DNA from: an uncultured Collinsella sp.
GTDB taxonomy: Bacteria > Actinomycetota > Coriobacteriia > Coriobacteriales > Coriobacteriaceae
Length of the DNA stretch: 9,806 nt
Assembly (NCBI GenBank): GCA_958438955.1
Contig: CAUBTS010000079.1
Coordinates: 1 to 9,806 of the forward strand
Reading direction: 5' to 3'
Program-made: the position numbers and the translations under genes
Shown: in pieces, positions 1 through 5,337 of the stretch
Layout: every line of letters starts with the position of its first letter
Numbering within the stretch: the stretch's first letter is position 1
Notes under the pieces: generated by a model
Told to the model about the DNA's origin: nothing
Databases searched by the model: none
Seen by the model: the letters and a program-made list of their open reading frames with translations, nothing else

Positions 1-28
1 ATACTATCGCATCCCCCGCCCCATAATA

Positions 29-95
29 AGTTGCGGTGGAATAGTTCCTTTTCAAGGCCTTCAGCAGCAAAAACAAGAACTATTCCACCGCAACT
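29..95. repeat. 19-bp perfect inverted repeat with 29-nt spacer
   Basis: AGTTGCGGTGGAATAGTTC at 29-47 is exactly reverse-complemented at 77-95, with 29 nt between. No T-run follows either arm, so a plain intrinsic terminator is unlikely. It could be a REP- or MITE-like hairpin, or the end of an element lying left of the window. Nothing in the arms identifies it with a known family. Confidence 0.75.
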
Positions 96-118
96 ACAGC
101 CAACGAGTTGTTGCGATT

Positions 119-139
119 AGGTGAACGTTCACCTTTTTA
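119..139 (+). promoter_or_regulatory. 16-bp perfect palindrome followed by a T-run
   Basis: AGGTGAACGTTCACCT (119-134) is a perfect palindrome with no spacer and is followed by TTTTA. The symmetry around a central CG is like an operator for a LacI- or TetR-type dimer, and it lies 39 bp upstream of the -10-like site at 173. The T-run means it might instead end a gene left of the window, although a loopless hairpin makes a poor terminator. An operator is slightly favoured. Confidence 0.4.
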
Positions 140-150
140 TTGTTTTTCTC

Positions 151-178
151 TTCGCAAATAAAATCCCGTGCGTATACT
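151..178 (+). promoter_or_regulatory. candidate sigma-70 promoter for the leader and DUF6198 gene
   Basis: TATACT at 173-178 is a good -10 hexamer (5 of 6 to TATAAT). TTCGCA at 151-156 is a 4 of 6 match to the -35 with a 16-bp spacer. Initiation about 7 nt downstream would start the RNA in the first hairpin (182-208), which fits a dedicated promoter for the structured leader that follows. Confidence 0.45.
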
Positions 179-181
179 TAG

Positions 182-416
182 GCTCAAACGAAACCGATTT
201 CGTTGAGCGTGGGCAATAGGATGCTAAGACACACCCTACCATCTTGGCATCTTATCGCCCACGCAATGCCATTTGCTTTCTTCCCGTCTCGTTGGACCTT
301 TAGTCCCATTCCGGCACAGCGAGACACTTCCTAGACGACTGACCGTGGGGCCGGCTTTTCTGCTTTTGCAGCAGTGCCTCCGATAACCCTCTTTTGCCGG
401 CCCGGGTCAGCTTTTT
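182..416 (+). ncRNA. four-hairpin structured leader or small RNA
   Basis: Four hairpins follow one another. H1: 182-193 with 198-208, one bulged A, CCGA loop. H2: 208-229 with 242-263, 22 positions of which 19 are Watson-Crick, two G-U and one A-C mismatch. H3: 286-294 with 317-325, 9 bp including one G-U. H4: 339-344 with 405-410 and 348-355 with 396-403, followed by T5. H1 and H2 share bases 207-208 only marginally. The G-U pairs mean the structure is better as RNA than as DNA palindrome. The last hairpin is a terminator placed directly before the ribosome binding site of the DUF6198 gene, so this could be an attenuator or riboswitch-like leader. A free-standing terminated RNA of about 230 nt is the alternative. 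I saw no consensus of the common riboswitches, T-box, tmRNA, SRP or RNase P RNAs. Confidence 0.5.
339..416 (+). terminator. intrinsic terminator before the DUF6198 gene
   Basis: The CTGACC arm (339-344) pairs with GGTCAG (405-410), and GGGCCGGC (348-355) pairs with GCCGGCCC (396-403), giving 14 mostly G-C pairs with a small internal bulge, followed by C and TTTTT (412-416). The 40-nt loop holds a minor hairpin (CTGC 360-363 with GCAG 368-371). It ends 27 nt before the start codon at 444, which is where an attenuator would sit. Confidence 0.6.
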
Positions 417-443
417 CACACAACCGAAAGGACGGGTAGCAAC

Positions 444-1124
444 ATGCGACCGCTCATCATCATGCATGGCGAGAACATCGACTGGTGCCATACCGTCATC
501 AGAATGCTGATGTATCTTGCGGGCGTTGCAGTACTGGCACTCGGTATGAGTCTCCAGACGGCATCCGGCCTGGGCGTCGCCGCGCTCACGTGCTTTGCCA
601 CAACCCTATCCATGCTCACTGGCAAGACGCTCGGCTTTTGGATCACCGCAACCTACGTCGCCTACATCGTGGCGCAATTAGCCATCTTGCGAAGCGAGTT
701 CCAGCCGCGCATCCTGCTCGAGTTGTTCTTCTCAACGCTGATTGGCGGCTTGACCGACCTCTTCATGGCGGTCAACCCACTGCATCCCACGGCACTCCCC
801 ACACAGATTGCGACCATGCTGCTCTCCCTCGCTGTCACCGCATTTGGCGTAAGTCTCGTCGTCAACATGGGCGTTGTCCCCAACGCGCCCGACGGCTTGG
901 TGCAAGTCATTGCCGAAAAGCTTAAACGCCGCTTTGGTGACGTAAAAGTCGTGTTTGACTGCTCACATGTCGCCGCCTCGCTCGCGTTGTCGCTGATCTT
1001 TATGTACAACCTGGGCGGCTTTGGCGTCACGACCGCCATCTCGGCACTGTTCCTGGGCCATGTCATCAACGTCGCCAACAAGCTGTTCGCCCAGCGCTTT
1101 ATCCGCGCGGCATTCGGAAAATAG
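444..1124 (+). CDS. YczE/YitT-like membrane protein (DUF6198 family)
   Basis: A 226-residue integral membrane protein of the YczE/YyaS family (DUF6198). Six to seven hydrophobic segments are visible, near residues 18-36, 42-60, 65-83, 90-108, 118-140, 170-190 and 195-213. The conserved family stretch PNAPDGLVQVIAEK lies at about 145-159, followed by a basic amphipathic segment (KLKRRFGD). Bacillus YczE has been linked to production of secondary metabolites, but the biochemical role of the family is unknown; transport is a guess. The start at 444 is supported by GAAAGGA at 426-432. A second ATG seven codons in has less support. It stands alone on the plus strand behind the structured leader, so expression is probably set by read-through of the terminator at 339-416. 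Family assignment is fairly sure; function is not. Confidence 0.85.
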   Translation: MRPLIIMHGENIDWCHTVIRMLMYLAGVAVLALGMSLQTASGLGVAALTCFATTLSMLTGKTLGFWITATYVAYIVAQLAILRSEFQPRILLELFFSTLIGGLTDLFMAVNPLHPTALPTQIATMLLSLAVTAFGVSLVVNMGVVPNAPDGLVQVIAEKLKRRFGDVKVVFDCSHVAASLALSLIFMYNLGGFGVTTAISALFLGHVINVANKLFAQRFIRAAFGK

Positions 1125-1150
1125 CACCACCGTAAGAACCCGCGAACAGC

Positions 1151-1220
1151 GCTATACGTTGCTATATCTCACTATACTTTGCTATATCTTGCTATACTTT
1201 GCTATATCTTGCTATATCTT
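1151..1220 (+). repeat. seven 10-bp tandem repeats, consensus GCTATATCTT
   Basis: Seven units of exactly 10 bp run without a gap: GCTATACGTT, GCTATATCTC, ACTATACTTT, GCTATATCTT, GCTATACTTT, GCTATATCTT, GCTATATCTT. Each unit carries TATA, and the TATACT versions match a -10 box. The array ends 8 bp before the GTG at 1229 and 17 bp before the ATG at 1238 of the ATPase gene, so it occupies its promoter or 5' UTR. The 10-bp period puts every TATA on about the same face of the helix. Confidence 0.9.
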
Positions 1221-1237
1221 GAGCAAAGGTGGCTCAC

Positions 1238-2329
1238 ATGCAAACAAACCCTTTTAAGCCCACAGCAGGTAAAACACCTCCCACGATTATCGGCCGCGAA
1301 GATGTGCTCGAAGAATTCAATGAGGGCCTCGTCAACGGGCCTGGTGCCCCGGGGCGCCTAATGCGCATAGCCGGCGTCCGTGGAACGGGCAAGACGGTCC
1401 TCCTTGACGAGTGCTCACGTTTGGCGCAAAGCCGTGGCTGGACGGTCATAAAAGAGGTCGCAACCGAGGGACTTTGCCAACGCATTCTCGAACAGCTGCA
1501 GCCCAAATTCCAGGCCAAACACGCCAGATTTGAGCCCACCGTAGCTGGCATATCCATCGGCAGCATAGACATTGAGCGAATCGGTCCATCGCTACGCGAC
1601 GCCATGAGACAGACAATATCCAAGAATGAAAATGGCCTGCTCATCACTCTCGACGAGGTTCAAGACGCAGAGCTCGATGAGGTCCGAACGCTCTCCATTG
1701 CGATTCAGCAGGTTATCGGCGAAGACCTTGATATAGCCTTTGTTTTTGCGGGGCTGCCTTCGATGATTGAAAGCATCATCAACGGAAAGACACTTACGTT
1801 TTTGCGCCGTGCCCTCCCCTTTGACCTGAAGGCTGTGGCAGTAACCGAAGTGTCGTACTCCCTCGAGGAAACCATTGAAGCGTCTGGCATGGAGTTGCAG
1901 CCAGGTATTGCCGGCCAACTTGCCGAGGCAACGCAAGGTTATCCTTTCATGATCCAACTCGTTGGATACTACGCATGGCAGTTGGCAAGACGCGCACATA
2001 CACCGATTATTGGAGAAGAAGAAGCCGAGCGCGGCATTGCAACGGCACGCGAACGCTTCTGTGCCATGGTGATTGAGCCCGCGCTACAGCGCATTCCGCC
2101 CACGTGCATCGCTTATCTGCTGAGCATGGCATCTTTGGGGCAGACGAGCTCGACCAGCATGGTTGCCGATGCCCTAAACAAAACGCCTCAACAGGTGAGT
2201 TCCGTCCGCAGCCGCCTGTTAAGAGAATCGATTATCGAGGCTCCCTCGTACGGCAAGGTCTCATTTGCCATCCCCTACATGCGCGACTACCTCTACGAGC
2301 ACAAAGCCGAACTGGAAGTTGAACTGTAG
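1238..2329 (+). CDS. AAA ATPase, ORC1/Cdc6-like architecture
   Basis: A 363-residue P-loop ATPase of the AAA_16 / archaeal-ATPase type. Walker A is GVRGTGKT at residues 46-53 and Walker B is LLITLDE with the acidic pair at 139-140. A sensor-1-like strand follows (FVFAGLPSM). The C-terminal 90 residues look like a winged-helix domain (STSMVADALNKTPQQVSSVR). This order, with an IIGRE box just before the P-loop, resembles Orc1/Cdc6-type and related lone ATPases; DNA binding is inferred. ATG 1238 is preferred over GTG 1229 because AAAGG at 1225-1229 lies 8 nt upstream, whereas GTG 1229 would overlap it. It is flanked by tandem repeats on the 5' side and dyad repeats on the 3' side and has no coupled partner gene. 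Its role in the cell is unknown; mobile-element maintenance or a stress-type ATPase are both possible. Confidence 0.85.
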   Translation: MQTNPFKPTAGKTPPTIIGREDVLEEFNEGLVNGPGAPGRLMRIAGVRGTGKTVLLDECSRLAQSRGWTVIKEVATEGLCQRILEQLQPKFQAKHARFEPTVAGISIGSIDIERIGPSLRDAMRQTISKNENGLLITLDEVQDAELDEVRTLSIAIQQVIGEDLDIAFVFAGLPSMIESIINGKTLTFLRRALPFDLKAVAVTEVSYSLEETIEASGMELQPGIAGQLAEATQGYPFMIQLVGYYAWQLARRAHTPIIGEEEAERGIATARERFCAMVIEPALQRIPPTCIAYLLSMASLGQTSSTSMVADALNKTPQQVSSVRSRLLRESIIEAPSYGKVSFAIPYMRDYLYEHKAELEVEL

Positions 2330-2348
2330 AAACGGCAACTGCCCTGCA

Positions 2349-2500
2349 AGACGAAAACCGTTTTCGTACGGATTAAAGCAGACGTAAACGATTTTCGTCT
2401 TGATTTGCGTACGGAATTAAGACGTAAATTGCGCTTTCGTACGCTTATTACCAGACGCAAATTGTTTTCGTCCGGCCATGCGTCCCCAATCTAGACGAAA
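2349..2500. repeat. array of imperfect AGACG...TTTTCGT dyad repeats
   Basis: Units begin AGACG at 2349, 2380, 2420, 2453 and 2493 (spacing 31, 40, 33 and 40 bp). Four are dyads with A-rich left and T-rich right halves: ACGAAAACCGTTTTCGT (2351-2367, perfect 8-1-8), 2380-2400 (one mismatch), 2420-2443 and 2453-2473. The fifth, 2493-2500, is only a left half. The spacers are short and unalike, so this is not a CRISPR. It begins 20 bp after the ATPase stop. The units could be binding sites for a protein or a set of weak hairpins at the 3' end of the transcript. Confidence 0.7.
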
Positions 2501-2905
2501 AGAGCCCCGAGCTCGTATTGAACTGCATCCCAATTCTTGGACGGGCGCCGATGCCCTGATCTCTGCCATGTCGAGGTGCGAGATCAAATCCTTGGCGCGC
2601 TCGCCGGAGTGGTATGCCTTGTTCGGCGCCACCTTCCTGTAGAGCTTCTTGAGCTTCGTCTTCCCCTTGTTGCCCGGCGGCATCTCCGTCTCAGGTGGCA
2701 GCCCTAGGAAGGACAGGACGCCGGGCAGGTCGCACAGCATCACGTCCTCGATGTCGGCCTTGGCCGCCAGGTCGACGACTCTCTGCGCTGTCGGCGAGAT
2801 GTTCGGGGTGCTGCTACCGCCCGCTGGTTCGGAAGCTGGCGGGCAGTAGCGGCAGTAGCGGTGTGGCTCGATAGGCCCGAATATCCGTAATGGAGGTGCT
2901 CGCTC
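2417..2905 (-). pseudogene. decayed ORF, unrecognised, downstream of integrase remnant
   Basis: This minus-strand frame is open from 2905, after a TGA, to a stop at 2417, but has no convincing start; the first start codons with a plausible context (GTG 2743, ATG 2740) cut it in the middle. The part 2880-2530 reads like real protein: a CRYC pair, a Pro/Ser linker, then an alpha-helical part with DLPGVLSFLGLPPE and a Lys-rich KTKLKKLYRK. The last 30 or so residues run through the dyad array and are probably not genuine. A frameshift near 2880 would join it to the end of the integrase frame (HLHYGYSG then PIEPHRYC), so both may come from one broken gene. I do not recognise the family. Confidence 0.4.
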
Positions 2906-3761
2906 TCATATGTGCTGATATGCCTCGCCTCGCGAACCTTGGGATGCTTCCTGAGGTAATCCCTCAATTCGAGCCACTCTTTATGCTCATAACGCTTCGA
3001 AATCGTTTCCCCGTCGACAGTTTCCTTCACATAATGGTATGTTCGAACGCCTTCGAACTTGCCGAACCCGTTCTCGACGCTGAAGTTTCTGAACCAGCGC
3101 GAAAACCCATTCAGGTCCATGAAGTTGACTTGGGGATGCCTGTCTTTCGTTCGTTCGAATGAGTGGACGAGCGGAGTGCCTTTGACTTGTTCCAGGCCGA
3201 AGGCTTCCATTTCGCGGGCCTGCTCCTTTTTCCAGAATTCGAGATACGACGTCAGCGTCTCGCTTGTCGAGATCCTCCGCACGCTTTTCTTGCTTTTGGG
3301 CGAGCGAACGCTTCGATCGGCCGCGAACTGCTGCTCAATGAGGATGCTTCTGTTCTCGACGGAGACATCGGACCACGTCATCCCAAGGGCTTCTGCCCTT
3401 CTCATGTCGGTGTCGAGCATGAGCATCACGCATGTGATGTGCGCGTCCGGTTCTCGATTGAGTAGGATGTCGAGTAGGCGAGCGGCGTGATGGTTCCTTC
3501 GCGGTTGTCGTGGAACTTTTTTGCGTACGAGCCGACGGTGTCCCTCGATTTTTGGACGTAGGTGCCGCTGTTGAGTTCTGCCTTGTAGGCTTCGAGTGCG
3601 GCGTCGACCTCTCGGCTTTTGGTGGTATGTATGGTCTGCCACGGCGAATAGCGGTATTTGCCCGTGACCGGATCCTTGCCGAGGCTGTGACGGTAGCGTC
3701 ACGTGTATTTGTCGCGGCGTTGCTTCGTTCCTTTGCCTATGACGAGAGGTCGGTCGTTCAT
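2740..3761 (-). pseudogene. tyrosine recombinase (phage-type integrase) pseudogene
   Basis: A remnant of a tRNA-targeting tyrosine integrase. The gene begins with ATG at 3761, with AAGGAA about 5 nt upstream. Codon 21 is TGA (3701-3699) where the flanking sequence (DKYT-stop-RYRHS) suggests Trp. The N-terminal arm-binding part continues in that frame (KYRYSPWQTIHTTKSREVDA) to about 3485, then the reading shifts to another frame at AARLLDILL. The core-binding SAM-like domain, around 100 residues in such enzymes, is missing at this junction. The catalytic half keeps the Box I arginine (MRRAEALGMTW) and the beta-hairpin lysine region (SPKSKKSVRRIS), but the HxxR box and the nucleophilic tyrosine are absent: after FGKFEGV the sequence diverges. 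The enzyme must be inactive. The longest uninterrupted frame is 3702-2740. It lies between the tRNA remnant at 4043-4087 and the ATPase, transcribed away from the attachment site. Confidence 0.8.
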
Positions 3762-3834
3762 CGTGTTCCTTGCCTGAAGTGCCTGAGAATCGCGCTCGGT
3801 TGCGCGGAATGGCGCAAAGGGCTGGGGCGGGTGG

Positions 3835-3886
3835 GCATTACCCTTGGTGGTGGGCCCTGCGTGGGGTCACACCCCAAGGGTAATGC
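3835..3886. repeat. 13-bp perfect inverted repeat upstream of the integrase remnant
   Basis: GCATTACCCTTGG at 3835-3847 is reverse-complemented at 3874-3886. A smaller GGGGT-CAC-ACCCC hairpin lies inside at 3863-3875. It is located between the integrase start and the attachment site, where a terminator or recombination-directionality-factor sites are often found. There is no T-run on either side, so terminator function is doubtful. Confidence 0.6.
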
Positions 3887-3913
3887 TCCGCCTGACCGCT
3901 TTCAAGCTCGTTG

Positions 3914-4015
3914 TGGGTCGAATTTGGGTCGAATTATTCCGCGTACTTTTCTTTCGTAAGTCTATGAAAACATCAAATGACCTGGAGTTATATTGACTTC
4001 AATTTGGGTCGAAAT
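3914..4015. repeat. TGGGTCGAA direct repeats, possible integrase arm sites
   Basis: TGGGTCGAA occurs at 3914-3922, 3925-3933 and 4005-4013. The longer word AATTTGGGTCGAA is exact at 3921-3933 and 4001-4013, 80 bp apart. Repeated short direct sites between an integrase gene and its tRNA attachment site are the usual arrangement of arm-type binding sites. Function is inferred from position. Confidence 0.5.
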
Positions 4016-4042
4016 GTCTGAATGAAACAACGTCGTAGCGAC

Positions 4043-4087
4043 CTCATAACCCGAAGGTCGGTGGTTCAAATCCGCCCCCCGCGACCA
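4043..4087 (+). mobile_element. 3' tRNA-Met fragment, attachment site (att) of an integrated element
   Basis: The 45 bp reproduce the 3' part of an elongator or initiator tRNA-Met: anticodon loop CTCATAA (4043-4049, anticodon CAU), 3' anticodon strand, T-arm GGTGG-TTCAAAT-CCGCC (4060-4076), acceptor strand CCCCGCG, discriminator A and encoded CCA (4085-4087). The D-arm, 5' anticodon strand and 5' acceptor strand (expected CGCGGGG) are absent upstream, so no complete tRNA can fold. The tRNA identity therefore begins sharply at the anticodon loop, as when a tyrosine integrase recombines in a tRNA 3' half. The intact tRNA should be at the other end of the element, outside this window, unless the element has been rearranged. 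Confidence 0.8.
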
Positions 4088-4096
4088 TGAAACTTC

Positions 4097-4128
4097 AGGT
4101 CGGAAGCATAAAAGCTCCCGACCTTTTT
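4097..4128 (+). terminator. intrinsic terminator of the former tRNA gene
   Basis: AGGTCGGAAGC (4097-4107) pairs with GCTCCCGACCT (4114-4124) with one mismatch, 6-nt loop, followed by TTTTT. It lies 9 bp after the CCA of the tRNA fragment, so it is probably the native terminator of the target tRNA gene. This supports the view that the sequence right of 4043 is original chromosome. Confidence 0.85.
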
Positions 4129-4344
4129 CTTTGTCTAGGGGTTTCGGCATCTCTTTCTTTGGGTACCTCGAGGCGGGCAATCAGATAGATGCTTACGAGT
4201 ATCATAGGGTCTTTTTACGTCGCGGTCGTGTCTCGTACTGGTGCGCCGCTCTTTGTGGGACGTGTCACTTTGCCATAGGTTGTCCGGCGGCGGGGCGCAG
4301 GTCGTTCCCCGTGGCGTCGCTCCTTTCGACGCTACGCTGCCTGG

Positions 4345-4653
4345 CTACTCGTTCCACTGGTGCTTTTTCATGTCGACGCAGCCGTTGTCTCGGAAGGCGA
4401 CTCCTTCCTCCGTCAGTAGTGCTCGCTGGTCGGGGAAGTTTGGCGCGAGGCGTCCCGCGTGGTTGACGACGCGGTGGCAGGGATAATCGCCGTAGCGATC
4501 CGCCTCGCTCAGCACCGCTCCGACCAGGCGAGAGTTTTTCTCCCTGCCGATGAGGCGCGCTATCTGACCGTACGAGGCGACGCATCCCGCCGGAATCTCT
4601 GCCACGACGGAGAGAATCTCATAAACCAAATCTTCGTCCAGGACTTTTCCCAT
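4345..4653 (-). CDS. short MGMT-family protein (DNA-binding/alkyltransferase domain)
   Basis: A 102-residue protein made only of the C-terminal domain of O6-alkylguanine-DNA alkyltransferase (DNA_binding_1 fold). Visible are IPAGCVASYGQIARLIG (Tyr of the helix-turn-helix), an arginine-finger-like SRLVGAV, and the active-site box PCHRVVN near residues 58-64. The cysteine is present, unlike classic alkyltransferase-like proteins, where it is Trp or Ala. The N-terminal domain of Ada/Ogt proteins is missing. Known members either repair alkylated bases or bind them and hand over to nucleotide excision repair; which applies here cannot be told. The start at 4653 has GGGAG about 7 nt upstream. It lies 174 bp downstream of the CBS gene with a TTGACA promoter between, so it is probably a separate transcript. 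Confidence 0.85.
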   Translation of the reverse strand: MGKVLDEDLVYEILSVVAEIPAGCVASYGQIARLIGREKNSRLVGAVLSEADRYGDYPCHRVVNHAGRLAPNFPDQRALLTEEGVAFRDNGCVDMKKHQWNE

Positions 4654-4736
4654 CGTATCGCTCCCGTGTTCGCTTTTGCCTTCGGGGGCGCGGCGCCGAT
4701 CACCCGTGCTGCGATTTTCGCAGCTCCCCTTACCGA

Positions 4737-4765
4737 AGCATCGAGGGAAAGCGCGTGCGTGTCAA
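4737..4765 (-). promoter_or_regulatory. candidate promoter of the MGMT-family gene
   Basis: On the minus strand a consensus TTGACA (4765-4760) is followed after 17 bp by GATGCT (4742-4737), a 3 of 6 match to the -10. Transcription from about 4730 would pass a perfect 7-bp hairpin GCTGCGA-AAA-TCGCAGC (4724-4708) in the 5' UTR before the start at 4653. The -35 and spacing are convincing; the -10 is weak. Confidence 0.4.
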
Positions 4766-4827
4766 GGTTGTCTGGTCCAGTTGCTGGCTCGATGCCTCGA
4801 GATGTTCGCCTCAAGTGCGACCTGCCC

Positions 4828-5334
4828 CTATTGGAAAAGGATGCCGAAGATGTATTTGGTGATGGCGGAGCGGCGGATGACCCCCACGAGTTTGCCCTCG
4901 TCATCAACCACAGGAAGCTTCTTGAACTTCTTCTTCGCCAGCAGCGCGGCGACGCGGGCGATGCTCTGCTCGGGACGGGCACACACTACCTGGCGCGTCG
5001 CGAAATCCATGACGCAGCGATCCTTCAGGTCTTCGATGCGCTGCTCAAGGCTCTGATCGTCGAAGTACAGCATGGACGCGTCGCCGCCCGTGAAGATGGT
5101 GTGAGCGCGATGCTGCGCGATGGCTCCCATGACATCGCCGTCGGAGATGAACCCGACCACCTGGTTGCGCTCATCGATTACGGGCATGCTGCTCACCTCG
5201 TTTTCGGCGAGCATGCGCACCACGTCGGAAATCGTGCAATCCTGCGTGCAGGTGAACGGCTCTTCAATCATGATGCTCGAAACGGGCGTCCCCTCGAGCT
5301 CGAGCGGGATGCGCTCGGACAGAATCTCGGACAT
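4828..5334 (-). CDS. two-CBS-domain protein
   Basis: A 168-residue soluble protein consisting of two CBS domains (about residues 15-75 and 105-165), each with the usual end-strand pattern: SSMPVIDERNQVVGFISDGDV in the first and KKLPVVDDEGKLVGVIRRSAI in the second. Such Bateman modules bind adenine nucleotides or related ligands and control a partner protein; no effector domain is present. The GAAGGAGG ribosome binding site lies within the last codons of the preceding transporter gene, whose stop is 3 nt before this ATG, so the two are translationally coupled. A regulatory role toward the transporter or its transcript is inferred from that coupling only. Confidence 0.9.
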   Translation of the reverse strand: MSEILSERIPLELEGTPVSSIMIEEPFTCTQDCTISDVVRMLAENEVSSMPVIDERNQVVGFISDGDVMGAIAQHRAHTIFTGGDASMLYFDDQSLEQRIEDLKDRCVMDFATRQVVCARPEQSIARVAALLAKKKFKKLPVVDDEGKLVGVIRRSAITKYIFGILFQ

Positions 5335-5337
5335 CGC

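Noticed and set aside
485..925. 146-codon frame overlapping the DUF6198 gene
   Set aside because: Arg/His-rich shadow frame inside a clear membrane-protein gene.
1151..1220. CRISPR array
   Set aside because: The units are directly adjacent 10-mers with no spacers and no cas genes are nearby.
2349..2500. CRISPR array or group of terminators
   Set aside because: Repeats are short and degenerate with 10-20 nt between; dyads are AT-rich and weak as terminators.
2890..3959. Plus-strand open frames opposite the integrase remnant
   Set aside because: They have no family-like features and are mirrored by clear recombinase motifs on the minus strand.
4011..4087. A complete tRNA-Met gene
   Set aside because: The 5' acceptor strand, D-arm and 5' anticodon strand do not exist upstream of 4043; only the 3' part is present.
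3962..4180. Minus-strand 72-codon frame containing RGADLNHRPSGYE
   Set aside because: This is the well-known false protein made by translating the antisense of a tRNA 3' half.
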